Part shown: positions 24,565 to 33,057 of the stretch, one piece after another
Layout: the number at the start of each line of letters is the position of its first letter
Position numbering within the stretch: position 1 is the first letter of the stretch
Source: an uncultured Bacteroidales bacterium
GTDB lineage: Bacteria; Bacteroidota; Bacteroidia; Bacteroidales; Paludibacteraceae
DNA length: 64,000 nt
NCBI GenBank assembly: GCA_900319645.1
Contig: ONPG01000001.1
Span: 1 to 64,000, forward strand
Reading direction: 5' to 3'
Position numbers and translations under genes: made by a program
Notes under the pieces: generated by a model
Seen by the model: only the letters and a program-made list of their open reading frames with translations
What the model was told of the DNA's origin: nothing
Database searches by the model: none

Positions 24565-27240
24565 TTAGAAGAATTCAGGATTTGTAGCACAACCTGTAAT
24601 TTCTTTAAATTGTGTTGTGAAGTTCGTTAGTTTCTTAGAAACATCTCTATCTCTATTGAAGAACGGCAGACCGTAGATATTGAATTTCTCGCCTTTCAAA
24701 CAGAACTGACCGATGTCCGCTCCTTGGATTTGGTTGAGAAAATCTTCTTTCCACTGGTCGTTTGCCAATAAGTGTGTACCTTTCGGCTCAATGAAGATTT
24801 GCAAGTTGTCGTAGTCCTCGCCATCCTTGCGACGCAGGAATAATACAAAGTCCGGAGCAAAAGCTCTACCATCCTCAAAATTATAAATCTTGAAATCCAA
24901 CTCATTGCGCACAAGCCATACTTCTTCGCTGTATTTCTCACGCAGTTTGACATAAATATCATCTATATATTTCACCAGATATTTTTCTTCAGACGTACCA
25001 AAACAATCGGTATAGGCATACCAATTCTTCTCGCTCAAATTCAAGTGGAAGCCGTGGTTGTATATATCATTCATCGACTTGCCAAATTGCTCATTGCTGG
25101 ACGTATTCTCAAACCACAGTTTATGATCGCGGAAGACTAACTTCACAGCGGCGGGTTTGAACTCAGTAGTACCTTTGTATTTCTTCTCTTGCGTAGATAA
25201 CTGCGGTACTATTTGCTGGAGCACTTCGGTAGCAATATAGAGTTTGTTTTTCTGGCTCATTTTGCCGGGTTCAATTTCATCTGAGGCACCTATTACTACA
25301 AACTGAATATGGCTCAAGTATCGGGCATCCTTCATAAACATTTGGATAGATGTCAGCGATGGGAAAAGACGATGCAGTTTGTCGAAATGCAGTTCCGAGA
25401 AACGGTTAATAGCCGTGCGTACAACGTTCTCTCCCAAATCAGAGAACTTCAGTTGTTGGCGGCTTTGTGCGGTCAATTCGGCAGAAGTATAGCGTCCGAA
25501 GATGTCACCGGATTTCTGTTGTCCGGTCGGCATTGTGACTTCATAGCGTTTGTTACGAATAGCGTCACTCAAGCCGTCCACGTTCTTTTCTTCCGGTGCT
25601 ATCTCCCGTTGTTCGTTCGTGAAGATAACTCCTTTTTGATACAAACGCGATTGTTTGAATTCCTCTTTTAGGTTCTCGTCCACCTCTACATATTGCTCGG
25701 CGATGATACCTGTCTCGACCAAAGCAGAGTGTAACTCTTGTATATAACGCGGATTATGCTGGCTATGATAGTGCAGTTTCTCAATGACGCGAAGCGGATT
25801 ATCCATGTCATCGTCATATTTGCGCACACCATTCTTGCCGGACTTGTTGGGATCTTCGAAGGCGTAATAACGTGCGCCACGACCGATAAGTTGCGCTTCC
25901 TGCATAGTAGTCTTTCCGGGCTTATTGCCTTTCGCGTCGCGCGTATCATACAGGCGCACGATATCAAACAGGTTGAGCACATCCCATCCTTCGTTGAGCA
26001 TATCTACCGCAAAGACCGCACGGTAATCATTATTCGGGGACTCCAGAGAATTGAGATGTTGCTGCTTCTCCGGCGTGATATTATTGCCATCTACCAAGAG
26101 CAAGCGTTCCTCGCAGAAATCCTCTTGTAACTCCAAAATCAGGTTCTCGTCTGTAATTCCGTGCTCTTCAAAGTAGCGGAAAGCCGTTTGTAGGTCATCG
26201 CATGCCAAGTTTCGCAGGAATGCAATCTTATCTGCTTTGAGGTGCGTGATAGCCTCCACGAAAGTCTGCAAGAAAGCGTTATTCTCCTTAATGGTCTTGG
26301 ACTTGAACATAACTACCGGCTTGCGGTTGAGACCCAGCGTTGCAAAGAGTTTGCGCTTGTACTGGCTCATTACCACCGCTTGCAAGGCTCTGTCTATAGG
26401 CGCAAGGTCGGCTTCCACCACTTCTATATCTTTAGAATAACCATCCTCACGGAAGCGTTTGAGCGGATAATCGAAGATGATTTTGTCGTAGTATTTCTCT
26501 GCAATAAACGGATTTGTGAGGTCAGCCGTTGCCGTGAACTCCAACAACATATTCTTCTCGTTGCTCTGGAAAATACGCATAACCGTCTGTTCCCAGTTGG
26601 TCGTTTCCTCGTTTGCTTCGCCCACATTGAAATTGATGGTCGTTTGCTTTCCTCCGTCGCGTGTCTCGGAATTGATGTGATGCGCTTCGTCCGCAATCAG
26701 CACTACTTGCTGTTCCGCAAAATCATCTATCGTCACGCTGTTCTCACGTGGATTATTAAGCGTGGTGTGCAAGCCTTGAATGGTAGTAAGGCAGAAATTG
26801 ATGCAGTCGGGATTAGCGCCTTGGAAATTCTCCACCTCGTTTATCTCCACCTGCTTGCCGTTGATCTCTATCTTCTTGGCAAAGAGGTACTTATCCGAAG
26901 CGGGATTGAGGAAATTATCTCGCGTTTTCTCCACGATATTCGTACTATCCACAAAGAAAAGGAAATTGCGATAACCTTGTTCGTACAGATAGAGCATCGC
27001 ACCTGCCATGACTAAGGTCTTTCCCGAACCCGTAGCCATGTGGAAGAGCAAATGCGGACGCAAAGGGCGTTGGTCGTACTCGCTCATATACGTCGTGAAA
27101 TAGCGGAAGCACTCGTCCTGATACGGACGTAGCGTACGCGAAAGCGAGGTATAGAAGTACTGCGGCAACTCCACACGGTCAAGGTAACGCTTGCCGAACT
27201 CCTCGACTAATCGTTCTTGTAGTTTCTTATCTGCGGGCAT
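24565..27240 (-). CDS. Type III restriction enzyme, Res subunit
   Basis: An 891-residue protein with a superfamily-2 helicase core and a C-terminal nuclease. The P-loop is MATGSGKTLVMAG near residue 68, motif II is IADEAHH near 183, and the nuclease core shows APDFVLFL then IFIEPKG (PD-(D/E)xK) near 800-830. Together with Mod it cuts DNA after ATP-driven translocation or sliding when two unmodified sites face each other. The start overlaps the mod stop by 14 bases. It lies in the probable acquired island next to nadD. Confidence 0.95.
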   Translation of the reverse strand: MPADKKLQERLVEEFGKRYLDRVELPQYFYTSLSRTLRPYQDECFRYFTTYMSEYDQRPLRPHLLFHMATGSGKTLVMAGAMLYLYEQGYRNFLFFVDSTNIVEKTRDNFLNPASDKYLFAKKIEINGKQVEINEVENFQGANPDCINFCLTTIQGLHTTLNNPRENSVTIDDFAEQQVVLIADEAHHINSETRDGGKQTTINFNVGEANEETTNWEQTVMRIFQSNEKNMLLEFTATADLTNPFIAEKYYDKIIFDYPLKRFREDGYSKDIEVVEADLAPIDRALQAVVMSQYKRKLFATLGLNRKPVVMFKSKTIKENNAFLQTFVEAITHLKADKIAFLRNLACDDLQTAFRYFEEHGITDENLILELQEDFCEERLLLVDGNNITPEKQQHLNSLESPNNDYRAVFAVDMLNEGWDVLNLFDIVRLYDTRDAKGNKPGKTTMQEAQLIGRGARYYAFEDPNKSGKNGVRKYDDDMDNPLRVIEKLHYHSQHNPRYIQELHSALVETGIIAEQYVEVDENLKEEFKQSRLYQKGVIFTNEQREIAPEEKNVDGLSDAIRNKRYEVTMPTGQQKSGDIFGRYTSAELTAQSRQQLKFSDLGENVVRTAINRFSELHFDKLHRLFPSLTSIQMFMKDARYLSHIQFVVIGASDEIEPGKMSQKNKLYIATEVLQQIVPQLSTQEKKYKGTTEFKPAAVKLVFRDHKLWFENTSSNEQFGKSMNDIYNHGFHLNLSEKNWYAYTDCFGTSEEKYLVKYIDDIYVKLREKYSEEVWLVRNELDFKIYNFEDGRAFAPDFVLFLRRKDGEDYDNLQIFIEPKGTHLLANDQWKEDFLNQIQGADIGQFCLKGEKFNIYGLPFFNRDRDVSKKLTNFTTQFKEITGCATNPEFF

Positions 27241-29182
27241 AGAACTGACGAGTTAAGAGTTTGTCATTTTCCGTGAGCGCAAAGTGGGTATCATCTATGT
27301 CCGCAAATGGGATATAGAGCATATTCTTGTCAAGGCACTCGATTAAGAAACGCTTTTGGTCATCTAAGGAAAGATCCTTAAACGTTTCTGCGCCTTCATC
27401 AAACATCTTCGGCGATACCTTGTAAGACAAGAAGCCTTTTTCTTGTAACCGCTCCCACATTTCTTGCAATTTGAATGGCTCTGTAGCTGCCATTATTTCA
27501 TCCACTAACTGCTGATTTGCTTGCGCCAATTCGCAATAGACAAAGGAATTATGCGCATATTTGTCGCCGTCTAATAATCCCGGATTTTGTGGATTCCATC
27601 CAACAGATTTAGAGCATCCCCCTTGTTCACCTTCTATAACCAATTGCAATCTTTTAGCTATAATATCCTTAATGTAGTCCATTTGTTCTACACCAACATA
27701 TCGTCTGTTCATTTTGTGAGCAACAGATGCGGTTGTTCCACTACCCAAATGAAAATCCAAAACAATATCTCCTTCGGCAGATGCAATTTCAATAAGTCTT
27801 TGAATCAAAAATTCAGATTTGGGGTAGTCAAATACTTTATCTCCAAATAGTTGTTGCAAGTGCTCTTGAGCACGGTCATTAATAATCGCTGAATCTATGA
27901 TGAAGGTTTGCGTTTTCTGCCCTTTTGTCTTTCCCTCTTTAACTAAATAATCTTTTACATATATATCGTACTCATCTTGAGAGTTTTTTTTGCAAACAAG
28001 TAATTCAGTGTTGTTTTCTACATTGCTTCTTTGCCATCTCCATCTTCCTTCTGTACCATCTGTCTTTATCGGATATATTTCTATGTCGCTTTCAGAAGAT
28101 TTATTAATGGAGATTTTGTTAGAGGTTTCATTATAATATATTGGATAATACATATTAGGCCGATCTTCCCTCCGAGAAGCATTTCCTGATTTGCGGAGGG
28201 ATAGTAATCTGTACACATCTTCGGAGTTGTTATCCTCTTTTATTCCGAAATTGTAAAAAGTTGCCATATCCTCTTTCCTAGAATAACACAAAATGTATTC
28301 GTGCGATTTTGCAATAGGATAAGCCGATTCTTGTCTTCCTCGTGGATTCATTAAGGGAATTATGCAAGCAACAAAGTTCTTCCTTCCAAATATCTGATCT
28401 AGTAATACCTTCAAATATGCCTGCTCGTTATCATCGCATTGTACAAATAGTACTCCATCATTCCTCAGCAAATCTTTCGCCACTTCCAAACGGTTTTTCA
28501 TAAAAGTCAGCCATGTGGAATGGTTGAAACTATCATTATAGCCGAAACTATCGTTACCTGTATTGTACGGTGGATCGATATAGATTAGTTTTACGCTGTT
28601 ACGGAAACGCTCGCGGAGAGAATAGAGCGCAAGCAGGTTGTTACCTTTGATGATGAGGTTATCGTCCGGACGCAATTCGGTTGCTTCGTGCTCGCCTTTG
28701 CTGTCATAGCGGCGGAAATGGCATAGTGCTTTCGGCTCGGTCAAACTGTTAATCTCGTCCGGCGCAAGCGTCTCATTCCAGAAAATCTCTTGGCGTTTGG
28801 CATCCTCTTTCGTCTGCCCGCCTTCCAACATACAATCTTTGTACGGCCACGAGAGAACCACCTCGCGACTTTCGCTCAAGAACTCACCATTCTCATTTGT
28901 AAGACCCACTTTGTTCTTAAACGCAGTATAGGAATCCGGCAAGAACTGCTTGTTCATCACAAAGCGTTGGAACTTCACTTTGTCGAACACCAACACCCCA
29001 TCGACCTCCGAAAAGAACTGCTTTTTCAGTTTCTCGTCGGCTAACAGGTAATGCAGCAGTTTCGGGTCAAGTGCCAAAGCTGCCTCTATGACGTTATTCT
29101 TCAGCAAATGACCATCTTCCGTACAAAAGCGGCTATCCATTCGAAGCACAACTTGCTCCAGATGATTGAAAAGATTTTCCAT
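27227..29182 (-). CDS. Type III DNA methyltransferase, Mod subunit
   Basis: The ATG at 29182 gives 651 residues; an in-frame start at 29206 is also possible. This beta-class adenine-N6 methyltransferase has motif IV DPPYNTGNDSF near residue 208 and motif I DFHLGSGTTASVAHK near 505. The region between them is the target-recognition domain, and its DNA (about 27600-28350) is visibly richer in A+T than both ends of the gene. By hand count, the 60 bases from 27961 hold 17 G+C and the 60 from 28681 hold 34. This suggests that the recognition domain was exchanged by recombination. An A8/T8 tract lies at 27984-27991. Confidence 0.95.
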   Translation of the reverse strand: MENLFNHLEQVVLRMDSRFCTEDGHLLKNNVIEAALALDPKLLHYLLADEKLKKQFFSEVDGVLVFDKVKFQRFVMNKQFLPDSYTAFKNKVGLTNENGEFLSESREVVLSWPYKDCMLEGGQTKEDAKRQEIFWNETLAPDEINSLTEPKALCHFRRYDSKGEHEATELRPDDNLIIKGNNLLALYSLRERFRNSVKLIYIDPPYNTGNDSFGYNDSFNHSTWLTFMKNRLEVAKDLLRNDGVLFVQCDDNEQAYLKVLLDQIFGRKNFVACIIPLMNPRGRQESAYPIAKSHEYILCYSRKEDMATFYNFGIKEDNNSEDVYRLLSLRKSGNASRREDRPNMYYPIYYNETSNKISINKSSESDIEIYPIKTDGTEGRWRWQRSNVENNTELLVCKKNSQDEYDIYVKDYLVKEGKTKGQKTQTFIIDSAIINDRAQEHLQQLFGDKVFDYPKSEFLIQRLIEIASAEGDIVLDFHLGSGTTASVAHKMNRRYVGVEQMDYIKDIIAKRLQLVIEGEQGGCSKSVGWNPQNPGLLDGDKYAHNSFVYCELAQANQQLVDEIMAATEPFKLQEMWERLQEKGFLSYKVSPKMFDEGAETFKDLSLDDQKRFLIECLDKNMLYIPFADIDDTHFALTENDKLLTRQFYARR

Positions 29183-29347
29183 GCAAAAAGCGTGAATTAT
29201 TTGCAATCGCGCTTACATCTAACATCGCGGCTCTGGAAAACACCGTTTGGGTAATATAAGCACACAAATAATCCACGCCCGAAGACGTGAACTTTGGCTT
29301 GCTTATTCTCACCCGTAATTTTTCCAGAATTTCGATGTTAGAGAATA

Positions 29348-29438
29348 AGAGCAAAAGCTCTGTTAATTAATTAAATATGTTATTGCGCAACGCTTTGCGC
29401 CTATGTTTAATATTCTCCGCTTTTTACATCTCGGAGAA
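29348..29438. other. Three inverted repeats in the mod-toxin gap
   Basis: Three small hairpins stand in a row: agagc-aaaa-gctct (29348-29361), gcgcaa-cgct-ttgcgc (29385-29400), and ttctccg / cggagaa (29413-29419 with 29432-29438). They follow the toxin stop (minus strand), so they may be terminator or attenuator structures or a small RNA. No convincing gene lies between 29183 and 29447. Confidence 0.5.
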
Positions 29439-29447
29439 GGATGGTGG

Positions 29448-29759
29448 TTATTTTATTCTTTTAGCTTGCAGATCTGGTTCACGGCGTGTGTCCCATAAAT
29501 CAACAATATAAATGTTTTCACCATCTATGTAATAAATAATTTTACATAGTTTTGTAACTACGAAACTTCTATATAACTTAGTTCCGTTTTGTAATAACGG
29601 TTCTACTTTGCCTAATTCCGGAAACGCTACAAGATCGTCCTCTGTTTTATCCAGATAAGTGTAAAAATCTATTAAAGAATTGGTTCCGAACTCTTCATAA
29701 ATATAATCTGCAACGATGTTTTGCTGTTGCAGAGCACTTGTAGTCCAAATGATATTCAT
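29448..29759 (-). CDS. RelE/ParE-family toxin
   Basis: A 103-residue type II toxin of the RelE/ParE superfamily: IIWTTSALQQQNIVADYIYEE, FPELGKVEPLL, LYRSFVVTKLCKIIYYIDGENIYIVDLWDTRREP. The pattern (small, basic C-terminus, YRSFVV...IIYYI...WDTRR) fits ParE-like more than RelE-like members. Its start overlaps the antitoxin stop by four bases, the usual operon arrangement with antitoxin first. Confidence 0.88.
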   Translation of the reverse strand: MNIIWTTSALQQQNIVADYIYEEFGTNSLIDFYTYLDKTEDDLVAFPELGKVEPLLQNGTKLYRSFVVTKLCKIIYYIDGENIYIVDLWDTRREPDLQAKRIK

Positions 29760-30010
29760 GCATTCAGCAATTTGGCAAGATGTTCTTTGCGAATTTGTCG
29801 TGCTTCCTGCATCGTATGTACTCTGCCTTTGGCAATGTCTTCTTCGGATTGAGCAATACGCGCGTAAATCTCGTCAATCGTATATGGCTGAAGGGGTGCT
29901 TTGGAATCAGCTGCTTCAATCAAACGTGCAGCAAGCCACCTCATGTTGGCAGCGGATAAGTTGTATGAGCGAATATCCTCATATACGTTTTGTAAGGCAG
30001 CAGTACTCAT
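29756..30010 (-). CDS. Antitoxin of the RelE/ParE pair
   Basis: An 84-residue helical protein upstream of the toxin. The C-terminal half (TIDEIYARIAQSEEDIAKGRVHTMQEARQIRKEHLAK) resembles the toxin-wrapping tail of Bacteroidota antitoxins paired with RelE/ParE toxins. No clear DNA-binding domain can be named in the N-terminal half. It has its own promoter at 30047-30078. Confidence 0.75.
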   Translation of the reverse strand: MSTAALQNVYEDIRSYNLSAANMRWLAARLIEAADSKAPLQPYTIDEIYARIAQSEEDIAKGRVHTMQEARQIRKEHLAKLLNA

Positions 30011-30046
30011 AATAGTGTTGATAAATCTTCTTTCAGTTTTCGGCTA

Positions 30047-30078
30047 CAAAATTACAATAAAAAAATGACACATGCAAA
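30047..30078 (-). promoter_or_regulatory. Promoter for the toxin-antitoxin operon
   Basis: On the minus strand, TTTG (30078-30075), 20 bases, then TAATTTTG (30054-30047). The -33 box reads TTTGCATGTG. Confidence 0.82.
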
Positions 30079-30140
30079 TTTATGTGCCATTTTTTTCAAA
30101 ATATTCCTGTTTCGGTATTATTTTACTTAGAGCTCATCAG

Positions 30141-30965
30141 TTATTTTTTGAAGCGGAGCATTCGCCAGTCGCCGTTGGAACGGGTGGCGAGGTGACGGAG
30201 ACCGTGAGAGACGGCGGAGGAGATGAGGGAGGGACAATCCTCTTCGTAGAACCCACTCAGCCAGAGTTCGCCTCCCGGGCACAAGTGGCGGGCGTATAAG
30301 GGCATCTGCGAAAGGAGGACGTTGCGGTGGATGTTGGCGAGGATGAGATCGAAACCTTTCTCTAACTCTCCACATAAAGGAGTGGGGATGGTGTCGCCTA
30401 AGCGGGCGTCAATCTCCACGCCGTTCAGGGCGGCATTCTCCAGAGTGTTGGCAACCGATTTGTCGTCAATATCAATCGCCAGCACGTGGGTGGCTCCCAG
30501 TTTCTTGGCAAAGATAGCTAATACACCGGTTCCGCATCCATGATCGAGGACATTGAATGATTGGTGACGGGTGTCCCTTCCGTCTGTGGGTTCCCCGTTT
30601 GACAGAGACGCCGTCAGGTAATTAATCAGGGTATCAATCATCATCGAGGTCGTCTCGTGGTGTCCGGCTCCGAAGGCGCAATGAGGGATGATCTTCACGC
30701 CCAAGGGCAGTTCCTGAACCGGGTGTTCGGCTTCCCAAACAGCGTTCCAGTTCTCGTCCGGCACTTCGGAAACAGTAAACGGAAGACCGGAAGTGGAAAG
30801 GTAGTCCGTGATAGCGGTTTGGTTCTGTTGCCAGAGGTCGGAGGGGATATAGTAATCCTCGCCGTCGATGGTGTCTATGCCCAGATCGCAGAGTTGCTGG
30901 TCAAACAAGTCTTTCTGCCACTCTTCGGCGAAAGAGGTGTGAATATGGATGACACTATACTGCAT
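30141..30965 (-). CDS. prmA: Ribosomal protein L11 methyltransferase
   Basis: A 274-residue SAM-dependent methyltransferase that trimethylates L11. The N-terminal recognition domain holds IHTSFAEEWQKDLFDQQL. The catalytic domain shows LDHGCGTGVLAIFAKKLGA (motif I) with LAIDIDD, and the NIxxN-type LILANIHRN. A stretch with no family match, near residues 118-135 (SNGEPTDGRDTRHQSF), precedes motif I and may be another low-complexity insertion. Confidence 0.93.
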   Translation of the reverse strand: MQYSVIHIHTSFAEEWQKDLFDQQLCDLGIDTIDGEDYYIPSDLWQQNQTAITDYLSTSGLPFTVSEVPDENWNAVWEAEHPVQELPLGVKIIPHCAFGAGHHETTSMMIDTLINYLTASLSNGEPTDGRDTRHQSFNVLDHGCGTGVLAIFAKKLGATHVLAIDIDDKSVANTLENAALNGVEIDARLGDTIPTPLCGELEKGFDLILANIHRNVLLSQMPLYARHLCPGGELWLSGFYEEDCPSLISSAVSHGLRHLATRSNGDWRMLRFKK

Positions 30966-30993
30966 AGCTAACCTGTCTGCGGAAGTTCTCCGC

Positions 30994-31587
30994 TTACCAC
31001 TTGTTGTAGTGAATCAGCGACTCGTTGTATTTCTGCTTGACGGCAGGTTGTTCGGCGGGATAGCCGACGGGCACGATAGCCAGCGGAACGATGTTTTCCG
31101 GCAAACCCAACATCTCTTGCACCTGTGCGGCGCGCGGAGTGGGGTACATTCCTGTCCAAACGGCTCCGAGTCCCATGGAGTGAGCGGCAAGCAGGAGGTT
31201 CTCGGTGGCAGCAGCTACGTCTTGTACCCAGAAATCGCGTCCTGCTCCTTCAAGCGCTTTGTCCAGATCGCCGCAGAGAACGATAGCCAAGGGTGCGTTG
31301 TTCTGGCAGCGGGTGTTGGGCAGTTCGGCGCCGATACGGTCGATAATCTGTTTGTCGGAAATGACCACAAACGCCCACGGCTGTTTGTTGACCGCTGAAG
31401 GAGCCGCCATAGCTGCACGGAGAAGGGTATCCACTTGGGCTTGCGTCAGAGGCTCGCCCGTGAACTGACGCACAGAGACACGCGTCAGGATGTTGTTAAT
31501 CACTTGGTTGTCCATTGTTTTGGGTTGTTGTTGGTTACAGCTGATGAGCGTGAGCATACACATAACTGCGAGGATGATCTTCTTCAT
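30994..31587 (-). CDS. Nitroreductase-family lipoprotein
   Basis: A 197-residue protein with a lipoprotein signal (MKKIILAVMCMLTLISC, lipobox LISC) followed by a nitroreductase domain that starts with VSVRQFTGEPLT and includes AAMAAPSAVNKQPWAFVVI, WVQDVAAATENLLLAAHSMGLGAVW and VPVGYP. Family members are FMN-dependent oxidoreductases. A lipid-anchored extracytoplasmic form is less common; the substrate is unknown. Confidence 0.88.
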   Translation of the reverse strand: MKKIILAVMCMLTLISCNQQQPKTMDNQVINNILTRVSVRQFTGEPLTQAQVDTLLRAAMAAPSAVNKQPWAFVVISDKQIIDRIGAELPNTRCQNNAPLAIVLCGDLDKALEGAGRDFWVQDVAAATENLLLAAHSMGLGAVWTGMYPTPRAAQVQEMLGLPENIVPLAIVPVGYPAEQPAVKQKYNESLIHYNKW

Positions 31588-31603
31588 TATTGTTCAAATT
31601 ATG

Positions 31604-31683
31604 GGATTACTGGATTTCTGGATTACTGGATTTCTGGATTACTGGAATTCCGGATTACTGGAATTCTGGATTACTGGAATTCC
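31604..31683 (-). repeat. Five-copy 16-bp tandem repeat
   Basis: Five units of 16 bp starting with ggattactgga at 31604, 31620, 31636, 31652 and 31668. Units 4 and 5 encode the folC C-terminus (KYWNSSNPEFQ) and its stop; units 1-3 lie between folC and the nitroreductase gene. Confidence 0.95.
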
Positions 31684-32983
31684 AGTATTTTAGTATTTCT
31701 CCTACCAGATAATTGCTGCCACCGATGAAGATGGCATCGGTTTTATCGGCATTTTCGAGAGCATAAGCGAGTGCGTCTGTCGGCTTGTCAATCGCTATGC
31801 TATCCATTTCCTCCCTTGTGTTGAGGTTTAGGAAGAGGTTTCTCATCTCTTCCGCCGTACGGGCACGACGGGTGTTGGGCGTCGTGAAAATATAACGGTA
31901 TTTGTCCCCTTTCGGCATCAGACGCAGGACGACGTCGGTATCTTTGTCGTTGACCATGCCAAAGATAATCCAGATGTGGCGGGCGGGTAGTTCTTTCAAC
32001 TGATGCGCAACGTACTGGAGTCCGTGGCTGTTATGTCCGGTATCGCAGATGATGAGCGGATGTTCGCTGAGCGTTTCCCATCTGCCTCGGAGACCTGTGA
32101 GGGAACAGACGCGGGCGAAACCGGAAGAAAGAGCATTATTGGTAATTGGTAATTGGTAATTGGTATAGTTTCTCAGTACTTGCAACGCCACGTAGGCTGT
32201 TTGGAGGTTTTTCTCCTGATACTCGCCTTTAAGTTCGCAGACGGGTGCTTCGCGCAGACGGCGGGTTCGCATGTAGCCGCACTGGTCGGCAAACCAGATG
32301 CGACAATCGGTCGTCTCGAGTCCTTCGCCCAAGATACCACACTCGCGCGCGCGTTCCAAAAATACATTAATGGTCTGCGGATGGCTCTCGCCGATGACGC
32401 AGGGTACGCCGGGTTTGATGATACCTGCTTTCTCGCGGGCAATCTTAGGCAAGGTGTTGCCCAGGAACTCCGTGTGATCGAAACCGATATTGGTGATGAC
32501 GGACACCAGCGGCGTCAGTACGTTCGTACTATCCAACCGTCCGCCCAAGCCCACTTCCACCACGGCGATGTCCACATGCTGCTCCACAAAATAGGCGAAC
32601 GCCATGGCGGTCATCGTCTCGAAGAAAGAGGGCTGCGTCTCGTCCAGAAACGTACGGTTTTGTTCGATGAATTCAGCCACTTTGGTCTCGGGAATAGGTT
32701 CTCCGTTGATACGAATCCGCTCACGCAGGTCAATAAGATGCGGGCTGGTATATAGACCCACTTTGAGTCCTGCTGCTTGCAGCACGGCGGCTATGAGGTG
32801 CGAAGTGGAACCTTTTCCGTTTGTACCCGCCACATGTACGGCACGCAGGTGTTCCTGCGGATTACCCACATGCGCCATGAGCCGGAGTGTGTTCTCCAGC
32901 CCCGGTTTGTACGCATCGGCTCCTACCACGTGAAACGGCGGACGGGCGTTGTATAGATAATCTATGGCTTCGTTGTAAGACAC
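31655..32983 (-). CDS. folC: Dihydrofolate synthase / folylpolyglutamate synthase
   Basis: A 442-residue ATP-dependent ligase that adds glutamate to dihydropteroate and to folates. Seen are HVAGTNGKGSTSHLI (P-loop), VEVGLGGRLDSTNVL, TNIGFDHTEFLGNTLPKIA and the C-terminal ICDTGHNSHG. A segment near residues 273-283 (TNYQLPITNNA) is encoded by a 7-bp repeat (32137-32165) and is not expected in the family. The last 11 residues come from a separate 16-bp repeat. Codon use outside these patches matches the neighbours. Confidence 0.95.
   Translation of the reverse strand: MSYNEAIDYLYNARPPFHVVGADAYKPGLENTLRLMAHVGNPQEHLRAVHVAGTNGKGSTSHLIAAVLQAAGLKVGLYTSPHLIDLRERIRINGEPIPETKVAEFIEQNRTFLDETQPSFFETMTAMAFAYFVEQHVDIAVVEVGLGGRLDSTNVLTPLVSVITNIGFDHTEFLGNTLPKIAREKAGIIKPGVPCVIGESHPQTINVFLERARECGILGEGLETTDCRIWFADQCGYMRTRRLREAPVCELKGEYQEKNLQTAYVALQVLRNYTNYQLPITNNALSSGFARVCSLTGLRGRWETLSEHPLIICDTGHNSHGLQYVAHQLKELPARHIWIIFGMVNDKDTDVVLRLMPKGDKYRYIFTTPNTRRARTAEEMRNLFLNLNTREEMDSIAIDKPTDALAYALENADKTDAIFIGGSNYLVGEILKYWNSSNPEFQ
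32137..32165 (-). repeat. Heptad repeat inside folC
   Basis: Three full copies of ggtaatt from 32141, with partial copies around them. On the coding strand it contains accaattaccaataa, the same 15 bases found in the yicC-gmk spacer at 23283-23297. Confidence 0.92.
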
Positions 32984-32990
32984 GTGTTTA

Positions 32991-33050
32991 ATTTACGATT
33001 TGACGATTTACGATTTGACGATTTACGATTAGACGATTTACGATTTGACG
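32991..33050 (-). repeat. Four-copy 15-bp repeat between dnaE and folC
   Basis: Four 15-bp units (atttacgatttgacg, one with a single change) from 32991 to 33050. Read on the minus strand they show aaatcgt words, matching the plus-strand spacers before yicC, tsf and the glycosyltransferase gene. Confidence 0.95.
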
Positions 33051-33057
33051 AGTTATT

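Noticed and set aside
27984-27991. Eight-base homopolymer in mod as a phase-variation switch
   Set aside because: Eight bases is short for phase variation and no longer tract is present; kept only as a remark in the mod entry.
29133-29354. A 73-codon minus-strand frame overlapping the mod start
   Set aside because: It overlaps conserved mod codons in another frame and has no recognisable family; the upstream part contains a hairpin.
29207-29447. tRNA or integrase attachment site at the island edge
   Set aside because: No tRNA-like cloverleaf, integrase gene or flanking direct repeat was found around the restriction island.
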